A DNA stretch of 14,325 nt from Fidelibacterota bacterium (GTDB taxonomy: Bacteria; Fidelibacterota; UBA2242): NCBI GenBank assembly GCA_003645845.1, contig QNCV01000036.1, positions 1 through 14,325 of the forward strand. The letters run 5' to 3'. Every line of letters starts with the position of its first letter. The first letter of the stretch is position 1. The position numbers and the translations under genes are program-made. This document shows positions 1 through 7,376 of the stretch, in pieces. Under the pieces are notes generated by a model, which did not search any database, was not told where the DNA came from, and was given only the letters and a program-made list of their open reading frames with translations.

Positions 1-981
1 CAGGATATTCTCCACACCCATTTTTTCTTTTAAGAGAATCGCCAGCGCTCCGCGGATTGCCTGCAGAAATCCCGGTGTGCCACCGTCTTCCCGGATTTCG
101 ATGTCCTCAAAAAACCGGTGAGCATGCCAGGGGTTTGTCCAGAGAACGGTACCGCCGCCGGGATGATCGGGAACAGTATTATGATAAAGATTCTTATTAA
201 ACAGGATCACGCCGGAAGAGCCGGGCCCGCCTAGAAATTTATGGGGTGAAAAGAAAATGGCATCAAGATATTCACGATCATTCGGATGCATATCAATGTT
301 AACATAAGGTGCTGATCCGGAGAAATCCACAAAGCAGAGCCTGCCATAGTCATGCATAATGCCGGCCATTTCATGAAAGGGCGTTATAATACCGGTGACG
401 TTAGAGGCCGCTGTAAAGGAACCGATAATCGTTTTGCGATGACGGTTTGTATCCAGAATATCCCGCAGATGATCCACATTCGGAATACCCTCGGAAGTCT
501 TACATAAAATTGCAATATCCACACAGCATTCTTCCCAGGTGGTCTGATTAGAATGATGTTCCATGTGAGTTATGATGATCAGAGGGCGGTCTTCTTCGCA
601 CAATTTTACTTTATCTTTGTATTTTTCCGGAATTCTGAAACCGAGAATGCGCTGGAATTTGTTGATAACGGCCGTCATTCCGAACCCCGCAAAGAGTAAA
701 ACATCGTCACCGGAAGCGTTAACATGCTGCTTGATGATCGAATGTGCCTGATGATATGCGGAAGTCATAACCGTGCCGGTTAAAGTACTTTCGGTATGGG
801 TGTTGGCAACATAAGGTCCCAACTCTGTGTTGATATAATCTTCGATTGGCTGGTACAACCGTCCGCTGGCGGCCCAGTCGGCGTACACGAGCGGTTTTTT
901 TCCCGATGGAAAGGAAAACAGAATATCGTTTCCGATGATTTTCCGGCGAAATTGACTAAAATATGATTCTTTGGAGTCCAT
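1..981 (-). CDS. Aminotransferase class V-fold PLP-dependent enzyme (NifS/SufS-like), C-terminus cut by window edge
   Basis: The gene starts at ATG 981 (GGAAG just upstream) and stays open for 327 codons to the left edge, so the C-terminus is missing. The fold is that of cysteine desulfurase/selenocysteine lyase-like enzymes. MEHHSN (residues 140-145) carries the His that stacks on PLP in SufS, VD (218-219) carries the Asp that contacts the pyridine nitrogen, and SPHKFLGGPG (245-254) contains the Schiff-base Lys248. GGGTV (275-279), TNPW (282-285) and EDGGTPGF (298-305) follow. The usual VDGAQ-type motif reads VDFSGSAPY, so the PLP-contacting Gln is replaced by Gly222 and the following His by Tyr226. 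The loop that would carry a catalytic Cys lies outside the window. The class is firm. The substrate is unknown, and cysteine desulfurase activity should not be assumed. It lies 99 bp downstream of the secreted cassette on the same strand, with no clear terminator between. Confidence 0.9.
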   Translation of the reverse strand, partial: MDSKESYFSQFRRKIIGNDILFSFPSGKKPLVYADWAASGRLYQPIEDYINTELGPYVANTHTESTLTGTVMTSAYHQAHSIIKQHVNASGDDVLLFAGFGMTAVINKFQRILGFRIPEKYKDKVKLCEEDRPLIIITHMEHHSNQTTWEECCVDIAILCKTSEGIPNVDHLRDILDTNRHRKTIIGSFTAASNVTGIITPFHEMAGIMHDYGRLCFVDFSGSAPYVNIDMHPNDREYLDAIFFSPHKFLGGPGSSGVILFNKNLYHNTVPDHPGGGTVLWTNPWHAHRFFEDIEIREDGGTPGFLQAIRGALAILLKEKMGVENIL

Positions 982-1080
982 TGATTCTTCCGGCTTGGTT
1001 ATACTTTGTTCACACTTGGAAATATACAAAATCCATGGAAATTGAGATAGGATTTTATCCGGTTAATTGTATGAGATGGA

Positions 1081-2787
1081 TTATTTGATGATACAGAATT
1101 TTTTTACTGCCCGGTAACTTCCGGATTTCATGGTGTATAAATATTCACCGCTTGACAGGTTGTACCCATTGAAATTTATCTGATGGTAACCGGGCGCCGG
1201 ATATTTTTCATTATAGTTGTAAATCTGTCTGCCGAGAAGATCATAGACACTGATTGTTACATCATTTGCCTTTGGTAAATGAAAGGGAATGATGGTGCAA
1301 TTGTTGAATGGATTAGGGTAATTTTGTAAGAGCCGGTATTCTGTTAATGGAGCCGTTGCATTGTCAATGTCAGAGATATGTTCGAAAAACTCTATAATCC
1401 TGCGCATGAAAATGTTGCGGTTCTCTACAGGATAAATCGTCTCAAAAGGAAAACCGGTAATCACCAATTTTCCGGGCGTCGTTCCACCGGGGAACATCCC
1501 TTCATATAGTACCCCTGAATAAACATTGCCGGCATTGTGGTTTTTGTACTTCAGAAATCCTTTGCCTTCATCTGCTGCGGAAAAAACGTCAGGCCAGTCG
1601 ACATTATAAGTTCCGTGACTGCCGTTATCAAAGGAAAAACCGGGTAAATCGCTGAACATCGTTCCGGTCAGCGCTTCAACGGCATACCAGGTGTTGGATT
1701 GGTTGTTGGGTGCATCTGCAGCGTAGCCAATTTTCAGGAAATTATGACAGAATGATTTATCCGAACGGCTGCCTTTATAATCGAGGTCCCAGGCGATTTC
1801 GGACCCGGAAACGAAAAGTTTTCCTCCGGTCTGCAGGAATTTTTCAACACTGTCCTGTTCGGCATCACTGAATGTTTCGTCAACCGTGCTCTCTTCTCCC
1901 AGGATTATATCGATTATTTCGTAGTCGACAAGAGAAATCAGTCCATCGGTAAGGGCGTCGTTACTTGCAGATTCAAAGGACTGATTGGCATAAGCAAGTG
2001 CAGTGGCATGTTGTCTGATGAAATTGTAACTGTTGCCGTCTGAGGCTCTGTCGAATCCATTAATTATCATAACCTTCGGATGTGTGTTCATTGGTGTACC
2101 GACCAGAGTTTCCGAAACCGGACCTGTTCCCGCAGAATTGGCCGCATTGATTTTAATAAAAACCATTTTGCCGGCCTCAACACCAGAGATGATCGGTGAA
2201 GATGCTTCAACTTGAACCGTATCATCAAAAGTCAATCCATCGGAGCTTAGCAGGACAATTAATTGCTCAAGGTCATCATCGGATTTGAATCGTATTTCCA
2301 GAGAATTGGGTAAACCCCCATTGACAATTGCAAGGGAGTAAATTTTTCCCGGCGGAGCGGGTGTATAGGTGGTAAATTGCCATGTGGCTGACCATTCATA
2401 GGTGTTGGAAGAACGGACTTTCCAGTAATAAGTTGTATGGCTCTGCAGCGTATCGGTCACCTGATAATAGTTGCTATCCAGCCCGCAAATATTGATGATT
2501 GGTGTGGAAAAATCGGATTTGTCGCTAAGCATTAGTTCATATTCCTGACCGGGGATGCCCCGCCATTTAAGGATTGGAGTAAGCGGGATATTGGCCGCGC
2601 CATTGAACGGTTCGGAGAGACGGACAATCGCATTGAAACTGCTGTCAGCAAAATAAACAGAGATAATGTCATTCAGTGAAAGGGAATCGGTGTCACCGTT
2701 TTTCAAACTGATGACCATTTCTGATCCGGAAACCGGAAGAATCCGGAAAAAGAGGGATAGAAGGATAAGAGATTTAATGACCTTCAT
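1081..2787 (-). CDS. Secreted protein with FN3-like domains, GATase-like central domain and T9SS type A sorting domain
   Basis: This 568-aa protein begins with a signal peptide (hydrophobic residues 6-19). Residues 25-46 form a short module ending LNDIISVYF. A fibronectin III-like domain spans about 57-141 (with YYWKVRSS), and a second beta domain about 145-231. Residues about 237-470 form an alpha/beta domain starting KVMIINGFDR. It includes ILGEES, the segment FSDAEQDSVEKFLQTGGKLF and VSGSEIAWDLDY, and resembles glutamine-amidotransferase/DJ-1-like folds found in large secreted FCB proteins; I see no convincing catalytic triad. The tail from about 486 starts LLQNYPNPFN, continues through VYDLLGRQI and ends in a basic beta strand, as in T9SS type A sorting domains. 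It is therefore probably exported to the cell surface or medium. The start lies 4 bp after the upstream gene's stop, implying co-transcription. The substrate is unknown. Confidence 0.9.
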   Translation of the reverse strand: MKVIKSLILLSLFFRILPVSGSEMVISLKNGDTDSLSLNDIISVYFADSSFNAIVRLSEPFNGAANIPLTPILKWRGIPGQEYELMLSDKSDFSTPIINICGLDSNYYQVTDTLQSHTTYYWKVRSSNTYEWSATWQFTTYTPAPPGKIYSLAIVNGGLPNSLEIRFKSDDDLEQLIVLLSSDGLTFDDTVQVEASSPIISGVEAGKMVFIKINAANSAGTGPVSETLVGTPMNTHPKVMIINGFDRASDGNSYNFIRQHATALAYANQSFESASNDALTDGLISLVDYEIIDIILGEESTVDETFSDAEQDSVEKFLQTGGKLFVSGSEIAWDLDYKGSRSDKSFCHNFLKIGYAADAPNNQSNTWYAVEALTGTMFSDLPGFSFDNGSHGTYNVDWPDVFSAADEGKGFLKYKNHNAGNVYSGVLYEGMFPGGTTPGKLVITGFPFETIYPVENRNIFMRRIIEFFEHISDIDNATAPLTEYRLLQNYPNPFNNCTIIPFHLPKANDVTISVYDLLGRQIYNYNEKYPAPGYHQINFNGYNLSSGEYLYTMKSGSYRAVKKFCIIK

Positions 2788-2791
2788 TGTC

Positions 2792-3865
2792 TTAATATTT
2801 ATAACAGGGTTGACTCATGGGACTGTTTTCGTCGCTAAGCAATTTGTACATGACCGGATCGCGCAGAATATCCTGAGCCCGTATAGGTGTTCCATCAATT
2901 TTAACAATTTCGTTTATTAGTCGGATGCCGTGACTGTAGTCCACATATTCACTGAAATGGCCGGTGTACAGTGGCTGAATGGGAATCCCGGTAGTATGAT
3001 GCCAGCCGTATATAGCGACATAGCCGGGATTGGTTTTTAGTGCGTTACAGATGACTACATCTTTTTTAATTCCGGCGATTAGTTCTCCTAATTGACCACC
3101 GGCGGCAATACGGGCTGCCTCAATATCCCTGTTGTGATCTCTGAATCTCGATACCGTGATACTTGCGTCGCTCCACGGATAAGGAATAGGTTCGAGATGA
3201 ACAGTGGCATGTTTCCAGATGTCATCAACCAGTTTTCTTGTCGGCAGGATACATCCGAAAGAATCGGCAATGGCCTGGGCGGTCTGCGGCGTCATCGGCA
3301 TCCGGCAAAAATCATCTGTGGAACCAACGGACAAGTAATCGGGCATGACGTCGTATTCAACTGTATGCAGAATCCCATTCAGGTCTTTGAACTCGGATTT
3401 GATAGTGATCATATTGCGCAGGAAATCGGGGAAATTTCCCGATAGAATCCGGTTTTTTATCTTTGGCTCTCTGTGAAAAACGGCATCATTTAATATGAGT
3501 GTAATAAACTGAGAGCCCTGAATTGCGCTGACCTGTCTGTCGGGAACTGTTATTGGACAAATCGAGAAGAAATCAATATCGGCTGTCCGGAATCGGACGA
3601 CAGAATCTTTTATGGCGATGTTTATCTCGCTTGAACCGGTAAAAAAGATACTGTCAATGGTTTTTAGGGCAATTTGAGTTATTCCGCTGACGGTACTCAA
3701 ACTGAGTGATTCTCTGGAAAGCGAATCGCTGAGATTGAAACGAATGTTTTCAATCGCCTGAATATCGTACTGTTTTTGGCCGGATTGCTTTTCAACGATT
3801 AACGACTGGCCTGGAGATATTTGATTGATGATAAACAGAGTGATGATAATCGGAATTGCTTTCAT
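2792..3865 (-). CDS. Exported protein of unknown function with triplicated N-terminal module
   Basis: I chose ATG 3865 (357 aa) over the in-frame GTG 3898. It gives a classic signal peptide (MKAIPIIITLFIINQISPGQS), and a good promoter places the transcript start near 3900, too close for the GTG. After the signal come three degenerate copies of a ~22-residue module (residues 22-43, 54-75, 81-102), the first two ending IENIRF and IDSIFF; the same module is in the downstream gene. The C-terminal two thirds is a conserved-looking globular domain with SGNFPDFLR (142-150), MPMTPQTAQAIAD (189-201), LPTRKLVDDIW (207-217), AIYGWH (284-289) and IQPLYTGH (296-303), then YVDYSHGIRL (307-316). I recall proteins with this GWH...GxPIQPLYxGH...YVDYSHG signature in varied bacteria without a known activity. 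The repeated His and Asp residues suggest a metal or catalytic site, which is inference. It has no T9SS tail of its own. Confidence 0.85.
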   Translation of the reverse strand: MKAIPIIITLFIINQISPGQSLIVEKQSGQKQYDIQAIENIRFNLSDSLSRESLSLSTVSGITQIALKTIDSIFFTGSSEINIAIKDSVVRFRTADIDFFSICPITVPDRQVSAIQGSQFITLILNDAVFHREPKIKNRILSGNFPDFLRNMITIKSEFKDLNGILHTVEYDVMPDYLSVGSTDDFCRMPMTPQTAQAIADSFGCILPTRKLVDDIWKHATVHLEPIPYPWSDASITVSRFRDHNRDIEAARIAAGGQLGELIAGIKKDVVICNALKTNPGYVAIYGWHHTTGIPIQPLYTGHFSEYVDYSHGIRLINEIVKIDGTPIRAQDILRDPVMYKLLSDENSPMSQPCYKY

Positions 3866-4170
3866 TGTGATGTGATCTCGTTTAAAACTGAATTTCACTG
3901 CCGATTAATAATAGATCATATTTTGTTTTTCCGCAAGATAAAATGTGGTTTAGACTACATGGTTATTTTCACTTTTACAATCCGATTATCGATTCTTAGT
4001 GACTTAGCATCTATTCCGACCGGGATTTCCGCGGAAGGGGTAAGTTTTTTATGTTAATCAGGGAATAAATATTTCCGACAGAGAGCAACTTTTTACCGTT
4101 TATGGAGTCTTACTTTTATTATCTGATATTATCTGATCAATATGAAATTTATCCAAAAAAGAGGTTAGCC
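3866..4170. other. Divergent intergenic region between secreted cassette and small ORF
   Basis: This 305-bp region separates the minus-strand secreted cassette from the plus-strand 71-aa gene. It holds the minus-strand promoter described separately. It also holds a 10-bp palindrome TTCCGCGGAA (4027-4036) and a perfect tandem duplication of TATTATCTGA (4117-4136), 34 bp before the small gene. The in-frame ATG at 4102 would extend the small gene through the duplication but lacks a ribosome site as good as that at 4171. I see no RNA gene or clear terminator here. Confidence 0.5.
3908..3936 (-). promoter_or_regulatory. Candidate sigma70-type promoter for the secreted cassette
   Basis: On the minus strand TTGCGG (3931-3936) and TATTAT (3908-3913) are separated by exactly 17 bp. 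Transcription would begin near 3900, leaving a ~35-nt leader before ATG 3865. This placement argues against the alternative GTG start at 3898. Identified by eye only. Confidence 0.5.
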
Positions 4171-4386
4171 ATGTCACTTCAGGAAATACTCCTTAAAATA
4201 ATAGAAAAAAATTATCCGATTCTGCTTTCGGATAGTGAAAATGACTGGGAACCGGCAACGCTTTTATCCACATTATCCGCTCCGATGCTTCGCCGAAGTG
4301 CTTACATGCAAAGTGGTCTGTATATTGCGGAAGTTAATGAAGGCGGATATCTGGGTCGGGTTCTTTACAAGGTGAAAAAGAAATAA
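4171..4386 (+). CDS. Small conserved-looking protein of unknown function (71 aa)
   Basis: ATG 4171 was chosen because AAAAAAGAGG ends six bases upstream (4155-4164), an excellent ribosome-binding site. The ATG at 4102 would add 23 residues without such a site. The product has no signal peptide or membrane segment. An N-terminal amphipathic helix (residues 1-14) is followed by an acidic stretch (SDSENDWEP, 19-27) and then a central segment around TLSAPMLRRSAYM. The end is compact and beta-rich with a basic tail (GGYLGRVLYKVKKK). I do not recognise the family. It is flanked by 305 bp upstream and 174 bp downstream and may be a single-gene unit. The strong ribosome site and protein-like composition make it more likely real than not. 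Confidence 0.65.
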   Translation: MSLQEILLKIIEKNYPILLSDSENDWEPATLLSTLSAPMLRRSAYMQSGLYIAEVNEGGYLGRVLYKVKKK

Positions 4387-4474
4387 GGGTTTTGTCATAG
4401 ACAAGATCCGGATAATTACCTTAATCACCGGTTTCCGGCTTAATAATCGTATTTAGACATTCAGTAATTTCCAT

Positions 4475-4503
4475 TTGAGATTTGTTGCTGAATAGTCTAT
4501 ATT
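4475..4503 (+). promoter_or_regulatory. Candidate sigma70-type promoter for the TauE-like operon
   Basis: TTGAGA (4475-4480) and TATATT (4498-4503) are separated by 17 bp, predicting a start near 4510 and a ~50-nt leader to ATG 4561. A weaker alternative is TTGATA (4517-4522) with ATTAAA (4541-4546) at 18 bp. By eye only. Confidence 0.45.
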
Positions 4504-4560
4504 TACTCTTCATTGTTTGATATTCGAATCCGATTACTCGATTAAACTGTTTGTTAGCTC

Positions 4561-5307
4561 ATGGATGAGGCCTGGAAATATTTACTTTTGTTCGGTGTGG
4601 GGTCATTTGCCGGATTTGTAAACGTAAATGCCGGCGGCGGTTCGACGATTACGCTCCCCACGCTTATATTTTTAGGGCTGGACAGCGCTCTGGCTAATGG
4701 AACCAATCGCGTCGCCATCCTGATTCAGAATATTTTTGCCGTTTCATCTTTTCGAAAACGAAATGTTCATCAGTTCGGCGAAAGTATGAAATTGTCATAT
4801 GCGACGTTGCCCGGTGCCATTATCGGTGCTCTGGTATCCGTCCGGATTTCAGATGAATGGTTTCAGCGAATCCTGGCAGTTATTATGATAGGAATAGTCA
4901 TCTCAATGTTCATTCCCCGAATGCAGAAAACCTTTGAAAACGATGTCTCAACCGTGAAAAACAAATGGTTGATTTATGCAGTCATGTTCTGTCTCGGATT
5001 TTACGGCGGTTTTATTCAGGTAGGGGTCGGTTTTCTGTTTATGGCGGCGCTGTATCATCTGTTGAAAATCAATCTTGTGACAGTCAACATGCATAAAGTG
5101 TTTATTGTGTTGATCTATACGATTCCCTCTCTTATCATTTTTGTCTCTCTGGGATATGTAAACTGGAGTTTCGGGCTGAGTCTGGCTGCCGGGAATGCTT
5201 TGGGAGCCTGGTTCGGTGCCCGGGCGTCAGTCAAAGGTGGTGAAAAGTTAATCCGAATCGTACTGGCTTTTGCGATTATTTTAATGGCAGTGAAACTCAT
5301 TTTATAG
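4561..5307 (+). CDS. TauE/SafE family membrane permease (sulfite/organosulfonate exporter-like)
   Basis: This 248-aa integral membrane protein has about eight hydrophobic segments arranged as two related halves, as is usual for the TauE/SafE family. The first half carries NVNAGGGSTITLP (residues 21-33) and ANGTNRVAI (45-53), corresponding to the family's glycine-rich motif and N-[AG]-TNR signature. The second half carries GFYGGFIQVGVGF (146-158) and NMHKV (176-180), then GNALGAWFGARASVKGG (211-227). The basic, charged loop around 118-135 separates the halves. Members export or import small anions such as sulfite, sulfoacetate or sulfonates across the inner membrane, but the substrate here cannot be read. 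No clear Shine-Dalgarno precedes ATG 4561, although the start fits the family N-terminus. It is probably the first gene of a unit with the methyltransferase, GNAT and lipoprotein genes. Confidence 0.9.
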   Translation: MDEAWKYLLLFGVGSFAGFVNVNAGGGSTITLPTLIFLGLDSALANGTNRVAILIQNIFAVSSFRKRNVHQFGESMKLSYATLPGAIIGALVSVRISDEWFQRILAVIMIGIVISMFIPRMQKTFENDVSTVKNKWLIYAVMFCLGFYGGFIQVGVGFLFMAALYHLLKINLVTVNMHKVFIVLIYTIPSLIIFVSLGYVNWSFGLSLAAGNALGAWFGARASVKGGEKLIRIVLAFAIILMAVKLIL

Positions 5308-5315
5308 AGGTTATA

Positions 5316-5408
5316 TTGGACTGCAATATTGATTTTGAAGTGCAAATTAAAGCGATCTCAGGCAATGATGCAATGCTCGAAGAAATAGTATCTATACCGA
5401 CGAAGTAA
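5316..5408 (+). CDS. Possible 30-aa leader peptide or gene remnant, TTG start
   Basis: AGAGG (5306-5310) sits 5 bases before TTG 5316. That start opens a 30-codon reading frame whose product begins MDCNIDFEVQIKAISG and ends SIPTK at TAA 5406-5408. The frame is the same as the methyltransferase at 5424, separated by this stop and five codons. It could be a translated leader peptide, the remnant of a lost gene, or chance. The ribosome site closely resembles the one used by the GNAT gene (AGAGGTTAT). Existence as a protein is uncertain. Confidence 0.25.
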   Translation: MDCNIDFEVQIKAISGNDAMLEEIVSIPTK

Positions 5409-5423
5409 TTCAGGGAATATTGG

Positions 5424-6221
5424 ATGAAGGATGATATAAAGGAATCGGTGTTAAATTCCCTGGATGGGAGAAATGTCGAGCTGTATCCGTATCTTCCGTA
5501 TCTGCTTAAGGATTTATGGGAGCTTGGAACATCGGCGGAACGTGTTCTAAATCTCCTGAAGCGGCAAAAAAGAGAATTCAATCCTTCGAAAGTGAAAGTT
5601 CTTGATTTGGGATGTGGAAAAGGTGCGGTCTCGATAACACTGGCGAAAACCTTTGGCTTTTCTGTTGTCGGAATTGACGCTGTACCCGAATTTGTTCAGT
5701 TTGCCAGGGAAAAGGCGAAGGATTGGCAGGTTGCCGAAAAGTGTCGTTTCGAAGTCAATGATATTCGTGAATACGTGAATAAAAGCGATACTTTTGATAT
5801 CATCATTCTGGGTTCAATCGGTCAGGTTTTCGGGAATATTCAGCAAACTTTGAAAATATTATCGAAATGTCTGACGGCTGATGGTTTTATTATACTGGAT
5901 GATGGCTATATTCCGGATGGAAGCAGCTATTTTCACAATAATTATCTCCCGGAAGCGCAATTCGATCAACAAATCCGCCGAAGTGGATTCAGGATTGCCG
6001 ATTTTATTCAATATGACGTTGATGATATTCAAAGGGGCAACGAGTACAATTATTCTAAAATAAAGCAGCGGGCACAGGAATTGATCAGTATGTATCCGGG
6101 ATTGCGCTATATATTTGATGATTACCTGAAGACTCAGCGTCATGAAAACGAGGTTCTCGAAAATCATATTCAGTGTATGTTGATGTTGATTGAAAAAAAT
6201 AAAGAGCATGAAAAAAATTAA
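5424..6221 (+). CDS. Class I SAM-dependent methyltransferase
   Basis: This 265-aa protein has a Rossmann methyltransferase core. Motif I is VLDLGCGKG (residues 59-67), followed by an acidic strand end GID (83-85) for the SAM ribose. VNDIREY (111-117) would contact adenine, and DTFDIIILGSIGQVFG (122-137) is the motif IV region. The next strand ends FIILDDGY. The N-terminal ~50 residues (YPYLPYLLKDLWELG) look like a helical cap, and the C-terminal ~70 residues are helical and charged. The start is supported by AGGGA eight bases upstream and by a family-like N-terminus. The methyl acceptor is unknown; the soluble form and small size suggest a small molecule. It lies in the TauE-methyltransferase-GNAT-lipoprotein unit, 15 bp before the GNAT gene. 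Confidence 0.88.
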   Translation: MKDDIKESVLNSLDGRNVELYPYLPYLLKDLWELGTSAERVLNLLKRQKREFNPSKVKVLDLGCGKGAVSITLAKTFGFSVVGIDAVPEFVQFAREKAKDWQVAEKCRFEVNDIREYVNKSDTFDIIILGSIGQVFGNIQQTLKILSKCLTADGFIILDDGYIPDGSSYFHNNYLPEAQFDQQIRRSGFRIADFIQYDVDDIQRGNEYNYSKIKQRAQELISMYPGLRYIFDDYLKTQRHENEVLENHIQCMLMLIEKNKEHEKN

Positions 6222-6236
6222 GTGTAAGAGGTTATT

Positions 6237-7361
6237 ATGAGTGTCGTAATTAAAGAAGTTCAGTCTCGTAACGATTTAAAGAAGTTTGTCAAATTTCCGC
6301 TCAGCCTGTATCGCAATCATCCCTATTTCGTGCCGACCCTGATCCAGGATGATATGAACACCTTATCATCGAAGAACCCGGCATTTAAGTTTTGTGAAGT
6401 AAAGATCTGGCTGGCCTATAAAGACGAGAAAATTGCCGGCCGGATTGTGGCCATTCTGAACAGTAAGCACGAGGAAAAATGGGGCAAGCGTCAGGTGCGC
6501 TTTGGGTGGATTGATTTTATTGATGACGAGGAGGTTTCGAAAGCTCTGTTAGACAAAGTCGAGGACTGGGCGCGTGAAAAAAAGGCGGAATCGGTTCACG
6601 GACCGCTGGGCTTTACCGACCTGGACCATGAGGGTATGCTGATTGAAGGTTTTGAGGAATTGGGTACATTGGCGACGATCTATAACTATCCCTATTATCC
6701 TCAACATATGGAAAAACACGGGTATAGAAAAGATATCGACTGGCTGGAGTTTCGAATCAAGATTCCCGAAAAATTACCGGAGAATTTTGCCGAATATTCA
6801 GAAAAAGTCCAGGAAAAATACGGTTTCAGACTGCTTCAGGCCAGGTCAACGAAGCGGGATATCCTGCCCTATGCCTATCAATTGTTCGATGTTCTACAAG
6901 AAGCCTATAAAGAACTTTACGGTGTTGTCGAACTCTCCAAGGAACAAGTTGACGCCTACATCAAACAGTACCTCGGATTCATTGACCCGGATCATATCGG
7001 GTTGGTGCTCAATGATCAGAATAAGGTCATTGGTTTCGGAATTACAATGCCGTCATTGTCAAAGGCATTACAGAAATCGAGAGGGCGTGTATTTCCATTT
7101 GGCATCTTTCATTTAATGAAAGCACTGAAGACAAACGATGTGGTTGATCTTTATCTGATTGGTGTTTTGCCTGAATATCAGAGTAAAGGTGTGGCCAGTA
7201 TATTATTAACCAATATGGGCAAGACATTTATCGAAAAAGGGTATAAATACGCCGAATCAAATCCCCAGCTGGAGAATAATCATAAAATTCATCAGCAATG
7301 GAAGCATTTTGAAAAACGGCAACATCGCCGCCGCCGCTGCTATATTAAAAAATTACAGTAG
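6237..7361 (+). CDS. Large GNAT-fold acyltransferase-like protein
   Basis: This 374-aa protein belongs to a GNAT-like family I recall as common in Bacteroidetes and relatives, sometimes mis-named GTP cyclohydrolase. Conserved-looking landmarks are KFPLSLYRNHPYFVPTLI (residues 19-36), FGWIDFIDD (89-97), HGPLGFTDLDHEGMLIEGFE (121-140) and YNYPYYPQHMEKHGY (149-163). Next come FGITMPSLSKALQK (267-280) and an acetyl-CoA-binding motif A, GVLPEYQSKGVASILL (309-324). The end is FEKRQHRRRRCYIKKL (358-373). The length is about twice a single GNAT domain, suggesting tandem GNAT-like folds with only the C-terminal one keeping the CoA motif. AAGAGG lies just before ATG 6237, giving a confident start. The substrate is unknown. 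Gaps of 15 bp on both sides indicate co-translation with the methyltransferase and lipoprotein genes. Confidence 0.88.
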   Translation: MSVVIKEVQSRNDLKKFVKFPLSLYRNHPYFVPTLIQDDMNTLSSKNPAFKFCEVKIWLAYKDEKIAGRIVAILNSKHEEKWGKRQVRFGWIDFIDDEEVSKALLDKVEDWAREKKAESVHGPLGFTDLDHEGMLIEGFEELGTLATIYNYPYYPQHMEKHGYRKDIDWLEFRIKIPEKLPENFAEYSEKVQEKYGFRLLQARSTKRDILPYAYQLFDVLQEAYKELYGVVELSKEQVDAYIKQYLGFIDPDHIGLVLNDQNKVIGFGITMPSLSKALQKSRGRVFPFGIFHLMKALKTNDVVDLYLIGVLPEYQSKGVASILLTNMGKTFIEKGYKYAESNPQLENNHKIHQQWKHFEKRQHRRRRCYIKKLQ

Positions 7362-7376
7362 AAAGTAATCGGTGTA

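Noticed and set aside
3866..3898. GTG start at 3898 giving an 11-residue longer exported protein
   Set aside because: The ATG at 3865 gives a proper signal peptide at the very N-terminus, and the predicted transcript starts at about 3900, almost on the GTG.
4027..4036. TTCCGCGGAA palindrome as an operator
   Set aside because: Only 10 bp, one copy, and not placed on a recognisable promoter; TTCCGG-like words are common throughout the window.
4102..4170. ATG at 4102 as the start of the 71-aa gene
   Set aside because: The better ribosome site sits before ATG 4171, and the extension covers a tandem duplication in a region that looks non-coding.
4427..4440. CCGGTTTCCGG as a terminator stem after the 71-aa gene
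   Set aside because: Only four base pairs and no T-tract; too weak to call.
6643..7116. 157-codon open frame on the plus strand within the GNAT-like gene
   Set aside because: It overlaps a well-supported gene in another frame and its translation resembles no protein family.
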